The notes: a model not told the origin generated them from the letters alone. A stretch of DNA of 64,000 nucleotides from SZUA-430 sp044220975 (GCA_044220975.1 JBGAPZ010000003.1:62001-126000), one strand, 5' to 3'; numbered from the stretch's first letter, positions 36,337 through 45,881 are shown. Numbers and translations: made by a program.

Positions 36337-36341
36337 GGAGA

Positions 36342-36722
36342 TCAAAACCTAATCGCAATGCGCATAATCGCAACCGCGCAAACCATGGCGATTGCAAACG
36401 CGGAAAAATTGACAAGAAAGATCAGCGCCAGCTTCGTAAGCTTCGTCGTGATGTAGTCCTCCACCACAACGTTCAGCCCCAGCACCATATGGTAGAGGCC
36501 GGCGATCACGAACAGCAACATCAAAGCGGCATTGATCGGATGGCTGAGCGCCGCAACGACATCCGCATGCGGCGCGCCAGCGTAGCGCGCGACGAGCCAC
36601 ACGAACCAAAGCGTTAGCGGCACGAGCGCGGCGGCGGTGAGCCGTTGATGCCAAAAATGTTCGACCCCGCTTTTCGCGGAACCAAGACCGCGCACCCGGC
36701 CAAGAGGCGTTTGCACGGTCAT
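36342..36722 (-). CDS. sdhD: Succinate dehydrogenase membrane anchor subunit
   Basis: 126 residues with three transmembrane helices. The conserved N-terminal HFWHQRLTAAALVPLT and the heme-ligand region HMVLGLNVVVEDYI are typical of SdhD. It anchors complex II and helps form the quinone site. The ATG at 36722 overlaps the sdhC stop by one base (TGATG). Confidence 0.92.
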   Translation of the reverse strand: MTVQTPLGRVRGLGSAKSGVEHFWHQRLTAAALVPLTLWFVWLVARYAGAPHADVVAALSHPINAALMLLFVIAGLYHMVLGLNVVVEDYITTKLTKLALIFLVNFSAFAIAMVCAVAIMRIAIRF

Positions 36723-37123
36723 CAAAACGCTCCCATCGAAGCGTAGGCCGCGATCCAAACAACGAGGGTCACCACGGCGGTTGCGCCATATACGAGCAAG
36801 CCGGTCATGTTTGCTGTCTCGACTTTGAAGCCATAGCCGAGGTCCCATGCGAGGTGCCGGACGCCGTTCAAGGCATGATAGACGAGCGCGAGCGTGAACC
36901 CGAACAACACGATCCGTCCGAACCAGTGGAACGCCACCGTCTCGAACACGGCATAAGCGTCGGGCCCGAGCGAAGCCGCAACCAACCACCACGCCAAGAT
37001 CACCGTGCCCATCGCCAAGCCAATGCCGGTTACGCGATGTAAAATCGACGTTCCCATCGTGATCGGCCATTTGTAGATTTGCGCATGCGGCGAAAGCGGC
37101 CGTTTCGAAGGGGCCTCGGACAT
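36722..37123 (-). CDS. sdhC: Succinate dehydrogenase cytochrome b556 subunit
   Basis: 133 residues, three helices. RPLSPHAQIYKW and SILHRVTGIGL are the SdhC signature, and HALNGVRHLAWD carries the heme-ligand His. First gene of the sdhCDA cluster. The 131 bases upstream, shared with the divergent HAD gene, probably carry the promoter, but I could not place clear -35/-10 boxes. Confidence 0.95.
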   Translation of the reverse strand: MSEAPSKRPLSPHAQIYKWPITMGTSILHRVTGIGLAMGTVILAWWLVAASLGPDAYAVFETVAFHWFGRIVLFGFTLALVYHALNGVRHLAWDLGYGFKVETANMTGLLVYGATAVVTLVVWIAAYASMGAF

Positions 37124-37254
37124 GGAGAATTCCTCGGGATGGCTCAGTTACGTGGGGAGAATAGGCGTCCGTCGCCAATTTTTCACAAGGGACATAGGGC
37201 CGCAAGATGGCGGAAAAGGTGCTATGTGCAAGAGGTTAGACATTAGGGAAAGCG

Positions 37255-37887
37255 ATGTTTGAGGCAGTGATCTTCGACTTCGGCGGCGTCATCACCGAAA
37301 GCCCTTTCGAGGCCTTCAACAAGTTGGAGTCGGCACGCGGACTGCCTAAGGATTTCATCCGCCGTATCAACGCCGCAAATCCTCACGACAACGCCTGGGC
37401 CAAGTTCGAACGCGCCGAAATCAATCCAGACGCCTTCGACGTCGCATTCGCCGACGAAGCGCGCGCACACGGCTTTGAACTCGGCGGCCGCGACGTAATC
37501 GCTTGCCTGCAGGGCGCGATCCGCCCGTCGATGCTGGAAGCCCTTCGCCGCATTTCCGCGCGTTTCAAAACTGGCTGCATCACGAACAACGTCAAATCCG
37601 ACAACAAGCATGGCGGCATGTGGAACAATCGCACCGTCGACGAAGCGATGAGCCTGTTTCAGCATGTGATCGAATCGTCGAAAGCTGGCATCCGCAAACC
37701 CGACCCGCGCATCTATCGGATGATGACCGACGCACTCGGTGTCGAACCTGCCCGCTGCATCTATCTTGACGACCTCGGGATCAATCTGAAGCCCGCGCGC
37801 GACATGGGCATGACCACGATCAAAGTCGAGGCAGCGGCCCCAGCGATCGAGGCGCTCGAGGGCCACCTGGGGCTAACGCTTCGTTAA
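37255..37887 (+). CDS. HAD-superfamily hydrolase (subfamily IA)
   Basis: 210 residues. The HAD nucleophile Asp is in FDFGGV, motif II in TNN, the Lys in SKAGIRKPDPRIY, and motif IV in LDDLGIN. It resembles the phosphatase domain of epoxide hydrolase 2. It is a cytoplasmic phosphatase or dehalogenase; the substrate is unknown. It is divergent from sdhC. Confidence 0.85.
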   Translation: MFEAVIFDFGGVITESPFEAFNKLESARGLPKDFIRRINAANPHDNAWAKFERAEINPDAFDVAFADEARAHGFELGGRDVIACLQGAIRPSMLEALRRISARFKTGCITNNVKSDNKHGGMWNNRTVDEAMSLFQHVIESSKAGIRKPDPRIYRMMTDALGVEPARCIYLDDLGINLKPARDMGMTTIKVEAAAPAIEALEGHLGLTLR

Positions 37888-37919
37888 CCCTAATGTGGTA
37901 TTAACAAACGGCTCGCCCG

Positions 37920-38345
37920 TTAATCCTTTGCAAAGACCATGCGGTCGTCGGCGAAGGCTTTGAATTCGAGCGCATTGCCCGACGGGTCAGCAACGAACAG
38001 CGTTAATTGCTCACCGGGAAGCCCCCGAAATCGGGTCTGCGGCTTGATCAAAAATCGCGCGCCCGCGGCTTGCAGCTTTTCGGCGATTTCCCTGAATTTT
38101 GAAGGGGTTACGATGATACCGAAGTGGCGCACAGGAACTTCTTCGCCGTCAACCTCGTTTGCCCCTTCCAAAGCGGGTTGGGAGGGGGTCAAATGGGCGA
38201 CGATCTGGTGCCCGAAGAAGTCGAAATCGACCCATTCGTCACTCGATCGACCTTCCGGACAACCGAGCACACCGCCGTAAAAGGCGCGCGCCCCGTGCAG
38301 GTCGTGAACGGGAAAGGCCAAGTGAAAACGCGGTCGATCCGTCAT
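37920..38345 (-). CDS. VOC-family (glyoxalase-like) protein
   Basis: 141 residues with two beta-alpha-beta-beta-beta units. Possible metal ligands: His8 (FHLAFP), His in GHQIVAHL, His in RHFGIIV, and Glu in GNALEFKAF. Members include glyoxalases and dioxygenases; the specific activity cannot be told. It converges with the HAD gene and is divergent from the metalloprotease gene. Confidence 0.8.
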   Translation of the reverse strand: MTDRPRFHLAFPVHDLHGARAFYGGVLGCPEGRSSDEWVDFDFFGHQIVAHLTPSQPALEGANEVDGEEVPVRHFGIIVTPSKFREIAEKLQAAGARFLIKPQTRFRGLPGEQLTLFVADPSGNALEFKAFADDRMVFAKD

Positions 38346-38413
38346 GGTCTGAAACTGGGTTTGAGGTGAGGAGTCTGTAAGGAGTGTATCCGGTTTCGAG
38401 GGGGCAGACGGAA

Positions 38414-39163
38414 GTGAAAAGACGCTCGCGGGACGAAACGTTGAGGATCGGCGGTAGGTCCGTGTCCGTGAAGGTGCGGTTGAACCCGCGCGCCCGACGC
38501 CTGATCGTCAAAGTACATCCGTCGACCGGTGAAGTCGCCATCGTCGCCCCCAGCGAGCGCTCGGTCCCGAAAGCCCTCGACTTCGCACGCCAGGAAGGTG
38601 ATTGGATCGCCGGTCGCCTCGCAAAGGTGCCTGAGCCCGTCTATCTCGAACCGGGCGACACCGTGCTGTTCAAAGGCACGCTACACGTTCTGCGCTTGAG
38701 CCCGGAACACGGCGGCGTCTGGGTCGATAACGACGCTTCACGCCCGACAATCCGCATCTCAGGCCGCCGCGAACACGCACCCCGCCGCGTGGAGGACTGG
38801 CTTAAGCGCCAAGCGCGCACCCACATTACGCGCCGCGTGACCACTCTGACCGCCGAGCTAGGCGTTGAGGCAACGCGCGTTACGTTCCGCGATGCGGCAA
38901 GTCGTTGGGGTTCTTGCTCCACGACAGGCGCGATTTCGCTGTCCTGGCGCCTGATCATGGCCCCGAACCACGTGCTGAACTACGTGGTCGCGCACGAAGT
39001 CGCTCACCTGCGCGAAATGAACCACGGCACCCGCTTTTGGCGTCTCGTCGATCGTTTGGTGGGCGAAAACGAAGCCGAAGCCGCACAGGCTTGGCTCCGC
39101 GAAAATGGCACCGAACTGCACCGGTACAGCGCACAACGCCCAAAGCGTCGCCGCGCCGCCTAG
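38414..39163 (+). CDS. YgjP-like M48/DUF45 zinc metalloprotease family protein
   Basis: 249 residues. The signature RWGSCSTTG, followed by HEVAHLREMNH (HExxH zinc motif) and a downstream Glu, defines the YgjP/DUF45 family. The biological substrate is unclear. GTG 38414 (MKRRSRDETL) is supported by GAGGGGG nine bases upstream; the GTG at 38384 overlaps its own AGGAG. The stop overlaps the PBP gene by 4 bases, convergent. Confidence 0.85.
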   Translation: MKRRSRDETLRIGGRSVSVKVRLNPRARRLIVKVHPSTGEVAIVAPSERSVPKALDFARQEGDWIAGRLAKVPEPVYLEPGDTVLFKGTLHVLRLSPEHGGVWVDNDASRPTIRISGRREHAPRRVEDWLKRQARTHITRRVTTLTAELGVEATRVTFRDAASRWGSCSTTGAISLSWRLIMAPNHVLNYVVAHEVAHLREMNHGTRFWRLVDRLVGENEAEAAQAWLRENGTELHRYSAQRPKRRRAA

Positions 39164-41112
39164 TTCGGCTTCTTGTCGTCGAAGAGTCCCGCCAGCAAGT
39201 CGTCAAAAGCCGAACCATCGTCATCGGCAGGCTCGTCGACGACATCGCTCCCCGGTAGCGGCATAACCGGCTGACCGGCGGTCGCACCTTCCATGAACGC
39301 TTTCCAAATAACTGCGGGCAACGTGCCGCCGCGGTTCTCTTTGTCCATCGGCAGGTTGGCATCGTTGCCTGTCCATACTCCGGTGACGAGTTGGCGCGTG
39401 TAGCCGATGAACCAGGCGTCTTTGAAGTCTTGAGACGTTCCGGTCTTGCCAGCAGTCGGCCGTTCCATCAGCGCGGCAGCTTTGCCAGTCCCCTCGCGGA
39501 CCGCTTTGATCAGCATACGGTTCATCGCACCGGCGACCTCAGCGCTGATTGCGGTGCCTAGTCCAGAGCCGGATCGTTCATAGAGAACATCGCCATCAAC
39601 TGTCGCCACGCGCGTGACGCCGTGCGCAACCGCCTTCCGGCCGCCGGTCGCAAACGGCACATACGCACCGACGAGCTCCGCGAGTGTTACCTCGGACGTA
39701 CCAAGCGCAAGCGACGGCACGGCAGCCAAGTCCGACACAACGCCCATACGCCGCGCTGCACGCGCCACGGTCTCCGGCCCAACCTCAAGGCAGAGTTTGA
39801 CTGCGATCGTATTGACGGATTTCGCCAAGGCGTCCGCCATCGTCATCTCGCCCTCATGCTTCTGCGAGAAGTTCGCAGGCGCCCAACCGCGATACGTCAC
39901 CTCGGCGTCGACGACCTTGGTCGCCGGTGTCTTGCCCGCCTCGAGTGCAGCCAAGAAGACGAACGGCTTAAACGCGGATCCCGGCTGCCGCTTAGCCTGC
40001 GTCGCCCGATTGAACTCAGAGCTAACGTAAGACCTCCCGCCAACCATTGCCTTGACGGCGCCATCCGTGGTCATCGCAATCAGTGCGCCTTGGACATTCG
40101 CCCTGGCCTTTGCGCGCAACGTTTTCAGCACGGAATCTTCGGCAAGACGCTGCAGTTCAAGATCGAGCGTCGTCTGCACGACAAGGTCGACCTTCGGCCG
40201 GCCAACGAGGCCCGGCAGACGCTCCATCACCCAATCGACGAAGTACTGGTTTCCTTGCGTCTCCGCGCTGGTCGCAAGCTTCGGCCGTGTGCGCAATGCC
40301 TCGTCGCGCTGCTGACGCGTAATGACATTGGTCTCGACCATCGCTTGCAACACGAAGCTGGCGCGCTCTTGCGCAAGCTCGATACCGTTCACCGGCGAAT
40401 AGCGCGTTGGCGCTTTCAACAGCCCTGCAAGAATCGCACCTTCGACCAACGTCAGCCGCGACGCCGGCTTGTTGAAGTATCGCCGTGCCGCAGCGTCGAT
40501 CCCGTAGGCACCCGCGCCGAAATAAACCCGATTGAGATAGATCGCGAGGATCTCGTCCTTCGAGAACGACATCTCCAAATAGACCGCAAGCAGCGCCTCT
40601 TGAATCTTGCGGCCGAATGTACGCTCGGGCTTCAGGAACAGATTCTTCGCCAACTGCTGCGTGATCGTCGACCCACCTTGGATCACGCGCCCCGCATTCA
40701 AGTTCACCCAAGCCGCGCGGCCGAGCCCCCAAACGTCCAATCCGAAATGCGAGTAAAAGCGGCGATCCTCGCTTGCGAGCACCGCTTGCGGCACGAATGC
40801 TGGCAAATCGTTGAGCGTCACCGGCAGGCCTGAATCGATGCCGCGTCGCGCTATGACCCTCCCGTTCACATCGAGCAACGTCACCGCATGCGTTCGCTCT
40901 TGCCGCCAAAGCCCCTCGGTCGACGGCAGGTCCGCCGCAAAAAAGGCAAGCACCGCAGCGATTCCGAGCCCGCACCAAATACCGGCGATCGAAAGCAAAT
41001 AAAGCCACCGCCAGCCGCGCGGCGGCCCGCCGCCAGTCTCAGGCGGCTCCTCTGCGCGCGCACGGCGACCGGAAGAGCTTGGGCGCGAACGCCGTTTGCC
41101 ACCCTTGCTCAT
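39160..41112 (-). CDS. Class A penicillin-binding protein (transglycosylase/transpeptidase)
   Basis: 650 residues. An Arg-rich cytoplasmic tail precedes one membrane helix (YLLSIAGIWCGLGI). The transglycosylase domain has EDRRFYSHFG, GGSTITQQLAKN and RKIQEALLAVYLE. The transpeptidase domain has SxxK (PGSAFKPF), SxN (KSVNTIA) and KTG (GKTGTS). It builds and crosslinks peptidoglycan. An acidic C-terminal tail (PADDDGSAFDDLL) is unusual. Start ATG 41112 (MSKGGKRR); an upstream TTG is rejected. Confidence 0.93.
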   Translation of the reverse strand: MSKGGKRRSRPSSSGRRARAEEPPETGGGPPRGWRWLYLLSIAGIWCGLGIAAVLAFFAADLPSTEGLWRQERTHAVTLLDVNGRVIARRGIDSGLPVTLNDLPAFVPQAVLASEDRRFYSHFGLDVWGLGRAAWVNLNAGRVIQGGSTITQQLAKNLFLKPERTFGRKIQEALLAVYLEMSFSKDEILAIYLNRVYFGAGAYGIDAAARRYFNKPASRLTLVEGAILAGLLKAPTRYSPVNGIELAQERASFVLQAMVETNVITRQQRDEALRTRPKLATSAETQGNQYFVDWVMERLPGLVGRPKVDLVVQTTLDLELQRLAEDSVLKTLRAKARANVQGALIAMTTDGAVKAMVGGRSYVSSEFNRATQAKRQPGSAFKPFVFLAALEAGKTPATKVVDAEVTYRGWAPANFSQKHEGEMTMADALAKSVNTIAVKLCLEVGPETVARAARRMGVVSDLAAVPSLALGTSEVTLAELVGAYVPFATGGRKAVAHGVTRVATVDGDVLYERSGSGLGTAISAEVAGAMNRMLIKAVREGTGKAAALMERPTAGKTGTSQDFKDAWFIGYTRQLVTGVWTGNDANLPMDKENRGGTLPAVIWKAFMEGATAGQPVMPLPGSDVVDEPADDDGSAFDDLLAGLFDDKKPN

Positions 41113-41248
41113 GAACCGCCGCAATCCTTTCCGCCTGACGTGATCCCCTTTACTTGATGAGCGATTAATGCCCGCTAAACCCTTGACCTAGCCTATTCAA
41201 TTCCACGCGAAGCCTGGTATTATTCAATTTCAAGTTTGGTGCGGTCCC

Positions 41249-41827
41249 ATGCGTTTCAAAGCAGCTTTCTTCGGCCTCGCGCTGGCAATGACCGGTGCGC
41301 TGACGGCCGCTGTACCGGCACAAGCGAAACTCGACTTATTTGGCGACTTGCCGATCGTCGAGGCAATCCGCGAAGGCTCTCTCGACGCGACGAAAACCGC
41401 CATCATCGATGGGGCATCCGTCCATTCGCGCGCTGACGATGGCACGCCGGTCATCGTGCTCGCTGTCGCCCAACGCAATCTCGAGATCGTCAAGCTTCTG
41501 GTCGAGAACGGAGCCCGCCCCGACGACCGGTCCAAGAAAGACGAGACATCGCCCTTGACGCTTGCTGCTTCGAACGGCGACATCGAAATCGTGACCTACC
41601 TGCTGGATCACAAGGCCGACATCGATCAGACCGGCGCCCTTCGCGAGACCGCGCTGATCAAGGCGGCACGCGCGCACCAAAACGACGTCATTAAGCTCTT
41701 GTTGGATCGCGGCGCGAACGCCGACGAGACCGATGCATCCGGCGCGACGGCGCTCGACATCGTTGAGCGCGCTGGCTGGAAGGATGCCGAAGCATTGTTC
41801 AAAACCAAGAAGGCCGCCTCAAAATAG
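41249..41827 (+). CDS. Secreted ankyrin-repeat protein
   Basis: 192 residues. A signal peptide ends near AQA (residue 26). About four to five ankyrin repeats follow, e.g. GTPVIVLAVAQRNLEIVKLL and TSPLTLAASNGDIEIVTYLL. Such periplasmic ankyrin proteins bind partners; some protect catalases. It is divergent from the PBP gene. Upstream, the 9-base TATTCAATT occurs twice, 27 bases apart (41194 and 41221). Confidence 0.88.
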   Translation: MRFKAAFFGLALAMTGALTAAVPAQAKLDLFGDLPIVEAIREGSLDATKTAIIDGASVHSRADDGTPVIVLAVAQRNLEIVKLLVENGARPDDRSKKDETSPLTLAASNGDIEIVTYLLDHKADIDQTGALRETALIKAARAHQNDVIKLLLDRGANADETDASGATALDIVERAGWKDAEALFKTKKAASK

Positions 41828-41940
41828 CTGCTCTCGGACAAACCGCTCCGGCGCAGGGCGCGAAGCCCGGCGCACAAATTTCGTTCCTTCCCGTCGGTCT
41901 TTTTTCGGCTGACGGAACCGATGCCAGTTCCAATCTGCGC

Positions 41941-43221
41941 ATGCGCACACTTCTGGTCGTGCGCACGCTCGGGCTTATCGGTCAGCTGGTCGCAATCGTC
42001 ATCGTCTTCTTCGGCCTGCGATATCAGATGCCGATCGGGCAATGCCTGATGGTGATCGGCGCGACTCTGGGCCTGAACGCGGTTCTGTTCTTTCGCCACC
42101 GCGACGTCCGCGTGATGAGCGAACGCGAAGCCGCCGCCCAATTGGCGTTCGACATTCTGCAGCTGACCTCGATGCTGGCGCTCACCGGCGGCATCGAAAA
42201 CCCGTTCACATTGCTCTACCTCGCACCCATCGTAATCTCAGCCGGCAACTTGAGCCTGGGCGCCACGCTGATTCTGGCACTGCTCGCGTTCGGCAGCATC
42301 TCGTTTATCTCGGTGTTCCATTGGCCATTGCCGTGGGACCCGAAAACGCCGCTGGAACTCCCGCCGTTCTATGTTGTGGGCACCTGGATCTCGCTAACGC
42401 TCAGCATCGGCTTCTGCCTGATCTACGCCTGGCTCACCGCCGACGAAAACAGGCGGATGCAGACAGCACTCGCCGCCACGCAAGAAGCGTTGACCCGCGA
42501 GCAACGGCTCTCGGACCTCGGCGCGCTCGCCGCCGCGACGGCCCACGAACTCGGCACGCCCTTAGGGACTATCGCTGTCGTGGCCCGCGAACTCGAACGC
42601 GGCATGCCCAAAGAAAGCGAATGGCTCGATGATGTGCGCCTTCTGCGCAGCCAGGCCGAACGTTGCCGCGAAATCCTGTCAAAGCTTTCGCAGCAGGACA
42701 CCGACGAAGATACGATCGTCAAGCGCCTGCCCCTGCCCGCCCTCATCGACGAAATCGCCGAACCGCACCGCGGCTTCGGCATCGACATCAACATTACGAC
42801 CACGGGCGCCGGCGCGCTCACCGTCCGCCGGACGCCGGAGATCGTGCACGGCCTCGGCAACTTCATCGAAAATGCGGTCGACTTCGCCGAGACGCGAGTC
42901 GACATCGAGGCCACATGGGACGGCGACACGGTCCACATGACAATCGCTGACGACGGTACGGGCTTCGATCCGGTAATCCTGGCGCGGCTGGGTGAGCCAT
43001 ACGTCACCTCGCGCGCGGGCGTCGATCCGGAGCGTGAGGCGACCGGCAACGCGCATGCCGACGGCCATTCGGGTATGGGGCTTGGCTTCTTCATTGCCAA
43101 AACGCTCATCGAACGCATTGGCGGCACCGTTAACTTCGGCAATCGCCCGAAGGCTGGCGCCTTGGTGCGCGTCGACTTCCCGCGCAAGAGTCTTGAGACC
43201 CCTGCAACTTCAAGAGGATAA
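41941..43221 (+). CDS. regB: RegB/PrrB-type redox sensor histidine kinase
   Basis: 426 residues. Six hydrophobic helices fill the first 165 residues. The quinone-binding motif GGIENPF (83-89) is intact. The HisKA motif AHELGTPLGT has His202; the redox-sensing Cys (Cys265 in RegB) corresponds to Cys242 in ERCREIL. The ATPase domain has NFIENAVDF and GMGLGFFIA. It signals low oxygen or reduced quinone to RegA. The gene is 74 bases upstream of regA. The usual partner senC is not between them. Confidence 0.93.
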   Translation: MRTLLVVRTLGLIGQLVAIVIVFFGLRYQMPIGQCLMVIGATLGLNAVLFFRHRDVRVMSEREAAAQLAFDILQLTSMLALTGGIENPFTLLYLAPIVISAGNLSLGATLILALLAFGSISFISVFHWPLPWDPKTPLELPPFYVVGTWISLTLSIGFCLIYAWLTADENRRMQTALAATQEALTREQRLSDLGALAAATAHELGTPLGTIAVVARELERGMPKESEWLDDVRLLRSQAERCREILSKLSQQDTDEDTIVKRLPLPALIDEIAEPHRGFGIDINITTTGAGALTVRRTPEIVHGLGNFIENAVDFAETRVDIEATWDGDTVHMTIADDGTGFDPVILARLGEPYVTSRAGVDPEREATGNAHADGHSGMGLGFFIAKTLIERIGGTVNFGNRPKAGALVRVDFPRKSLETPATSRG

Positions 43222-43295
43222 GCGCCAACACCCCGCTGGTCTCGAACCGCGCGCCCCCCTATATTCGCCGCCAGCCAAGCTCTGAGGGGAATTCC

Positions 43296-43847
43296 GTGGC
43301 CTTATCCGCCGAAGGACTGCCGGACAAAACGCTCCTGATCGTCGATGACGACGCGCCGTTTCGCCAGCGCCTCGCGCGCGCCATGGAAGCGCGCGGGTTC
43401 CTGGTGACGGCTGCCGAAACCGCGGAAGAAGCCATATCGCTCGCACGCAAGACACCGCCCGCATTCGCGGTGGTCGACCTTCGCCTCGGTCAATCCGGCA
43501 ACGGCCTCGACGTGATCGAAGTCCTGCACCAAGCGCGCCCCGATGCGCGGGTCGTGATGCTCACCGGCTACGGCAACATCGCAACCGCAGTCACCGCCGT
43601 GAAGCACGGCGCGATCGACTATCTGTCGAAGCCCGCCGATGCCGACGATGTGGCGAACGCGTTGCTTGCCCGCCCGAACGCAAAGCCTGCCCCACCGGAA
43701 AACCCGATGTCGGCCGACCGCGTGCGCTGGGAACACATCCAGCGGGTCTACGAACTGTGCGGTCAAAACGTGTCGGAAACGGCGCGCCGGCTGAACATGC
43801 ATCGACGCACGCTGCAGCGCATCCTGGCCAAACGTTCGCCGAAATAG
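43296..43847 (+). CDS. regA: RegA/ActR-type response regulator
   Basis: 183 residues. The receiver has IVDDDAPF and the phospho-accepting Asp61 in VVDLRLG. The C-terminal Fis-type helix-turn-helix NVSETARRLNMHRRTLQRIL is the invariant RegA DNA-binding motif. It controls respiration, nitrogen and carbon fixation genes by redox state. GTG 43296 has GAGGGGA upstream. It converges on hldE with one base between. Confidence 0.95.
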   Translation: MALSAEGLPDKTLLIVDDDAPFRQRLARAMEARGFLVTAAETAEEAISLARKTPPAFAVVDLRLGQSGNGLDVIEVLHQARPDARVVMLTGYGNIATAVTAVKHGAIDYLSKPADADDVANALLARPNAKPAPPENPMSADRVRWEHIQRVYELCGQNVSETARRLNMHRRTLQRILAKRSPK

Positions 43848-43848
43848 T

Positions 43849-45330
43849 TTAGCGCGCCATCCGCGAGATCGTTCCCGTCGTGCTCTGTCCGGGCACGAGA
43901 TCGATCAGCAATACCTTCCCGCCGTAACCTGCCACGACATCCGCGCCGACGACCTTATCGAGCGTGTAGTCGGCACCCTTCACGAGCAGGTTCGGTCGAA
44001 CCGCTTCGATCAGTTGGAGGGGCGTATCTTCTGCGAACATTACAACCGCATCGACCGTCTCGAGCGCGGCAAGCACGACCGCGCGCGCCGTCTCACCGTT
44101 TACCGGCCGCCCTTCGCCCTTCAGCTTGCGCACCGAAGCGTCGGTGTTCAGCCCCACGATCAACCTGTCGCAATGCGCCCGCGCCTGCGCGAGCAGAGCG
44201 ATATGGCCCGGATGCAGGAGATCGAAACACCCGTTCGTAAACCCAACGGAGAGCCCTGCCGCTCGCCACGCCGCTGCGCGCTTTACCACCTGATCGAGCG
44301 ACATGATCTTATCGTGCGTACTCGCAAGCTCGGACGCTCGCAAAACGCGCAACAGCTCGTCGGCCTCGACAACCGCTGTTCCGCTCTTGCCAACCACGAT
44401 CCCGGCGGCAACGTTCGCGAGCGTCGCAGCCTCACCGAGCGGCGCGCCAGCCCCAAGCGCAAGCGCGAGCGTTGCCAGCACGGTGTCGCCAGCACCCGAG
44501 ACATCGAACACCTCGCGCGCCTCGGCAGCCAAATGCAGCGCCTTGCCGCCCTGCGCGATGACACTCATCCCACGCTCCGCGCGCGTGACCACAACACCGG
44601 AAAGTTGAAGGTCGCCGATCAACTTCGCAGACGCTGTCTCGACGTCGAGGTCGCTCTGAACGGGCAACCCGGTCAACGCCGAAAGTTCGCGCGCATTCGG
44701 CGTGAGCAAATTTGCTCCGCGAAATGCCTGTATGTCAGACGTTTTCGTGTCAACGATGACGGGCTTTCCCGCCTTGCGTGCCGCATCAATCGCACGCTGC
44801 GCAATTCTCGGGCTAATCGTCCCCTTCGCGTAGTCCGATATGACGACAGCGTCGGCCTCACGCACTTCGCTGTCGATTGCTTCCAGCAGGCGACGCTCGA
44901 TGTCGGAGGTGATCGGTGCGCAGTCCTCATGGTCGGACCGCAGTAGCTGCTGCCCCTGCGCAACGAACCTCATCTTCACCGTTGTCGGCCGGGCCGGTAG
45001 CACGAGGAGGCTGCCACTAAGCTGTCCCTCCGCCCCTACGAGGTGCATCACTGCGCGCCCGGCTTCGTCGTCGCCAACCGTTGCGATCAGCGAAACGCGC
45101 CCACCGAGCGCGGTCGCGTTGCGCGCCACGTTGCCGGCGCCGCCCAGCATCCGAGCCTCGCGCTCGACTTTGAGAACTGGGATCGGCGCCTCGGGTGAAA
45201 TCCGCTCGACCGACCCGTAGATGAAGTGGTCAAGCATCACGTCGCCTATGACGAGGAGCTTCAACCCCGCCATGCGCTCGATATGCTTTTGAAGGGTGCT
45301 GCGATCGATCATCGTCGTGATGTTGACCAT
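43849..45330 (-). CDS. hldE: Bifunctional heptose-7-phosphate kinase / heptose-1-phosphate adenylyltransferase
   Basis: 493 residues. The N-terminal ribokinase-fold domain has GGAGNVARN and SGAGDTVLA; the C-terminal nucleotidyltransferase has TNGCFDLLHPGHI. It makes ADP-heptose, the LPS core precursor. No other core genes are nearby. It is the last gene of a run mmcB-hldE. ATG 45330 is used; an internal ATG at 45312 is possible. Confidence 0.95.
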   Translation of the reverse strand: MVNITTMIDRSTLQKHIERMAGLKLLVIGDVMLDHFIYGSVERISPEAPIPVLKVEREARMLGGAGNVARNATALGGRVSLIATVGDDEAGRAVMHLVGAEGQLSGSLLVLPARPTTVKMRFVAQGQQLLRSDHEDCAPITSDIERRLLEAIDSEVREADAVVISDYAKGTISPRIAQRAIDAARKAGKPVIVDTKTSDIQAFRGANLLTPNARELSALTGLPVQSDLDVETASAKLIGDLQLSGVVVTRAERGMSVIAQGGKALHLAAEAREVFDVSGAGDTVLATLALALGAGAPLGEAATLANVAAGIVVGKSGTAVVEADELLRVLRASELASTHDKIMSLDQVVKRAAAWRAAGLSVGFTNGCFDLLHPGHIALLAQARAHCDRLIVGLNTDASVRKLKGEGRPVNGETARAVVLAALETVDAVVMFAEDTPLQLIEAVRPNLLVKGADYTLDKVVGADVVAGYGGKVLLIDLVPGQSTTGTISRMAR

Positions 45331-45362
45331 GCTCTTAAGGGCGGATCAACGCTTTGCCGTTG

Positions 45363-45809
45363 TTAAGGTGCAAACGGATCGCTTGCCCTGACAAAACGCT
45401 CCGCCGCCGTGCGCCCGAAGCGGATCAGTAACGATTTCCGCCGTGCCGCCGTTATTGGTGAATGCGGCGCCTCGCGGACGATTGCAGCGCCGAACCGGTC
45501 TGCCACGATAAGCCCGTGCGCATCCGGCAAGAGCTCAAGCGGAAACCCATCCGGCACCGCAAAATAGTATCGGTCGCAATATTCGAGATACTCCGGCCAT
45601 TTCGCGTCCGCCCGGAAATCGGCGAGGCTGACCTTGATCTCGACCGCGGCCACGTCTCCGGCATCCGAGATCGCCGCCACGTCCAGCCGCCGCCCATTCG
45701 GCAGCGTAAATTCGAGCAATGGCGAATACCCGCGGTCGAGCAGCATCCGGCTCACCCCGCGCGCGACGTCGCTGGTCAATCCGAACACACCGGAGCCATC
45801 GATGCTCAT
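45363..45809 (-). CDS. mmcB: MmcB-family DNA repair protein
   Basis: 148 residues. The fold resembles PD-(D/E)xK nucleases, with the likely active-site segment AAVEIKVSLADFR and the conserved WPEYLEYCDRYYFAVP. MmcB was named from mitomycin C sensitivity in Caulobacter. It may be an SOS gene, though no LexA box is seen. ATG 45809 is chosen over the GTG at 45818. Followed by hldE after 32 bases. Confidence 0.85.
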   Translation of the reverse strand: MSIDGSGVFGLTSDVARGVSRMLLDRGYSPLLEFTLPNGRRLDVAAISDAGDVAAVEIKVSLADFRADAKWPEYLEYCDRYYFAVPDGFPLELLPDAHGLIVADRFGAAIVREAPHSPITAARRKSLLIRFGRTAAERFVRASDPFAP

Positions 45810-45881
45810 CGTCAACACTTACCAGAAAAGCAAAAAGGCGGCCGCTGGGACCGCCCTTCAACTGCATCTGCAATGTGGAGA

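Noticed and set aside
36342..37205. Longer sdhD start near 37205
   Set aside because: The added part is out-of-frame sequence through sdhC; ATG 36722 with the sdhC stop overlap and SdhD N-terminus is correct.
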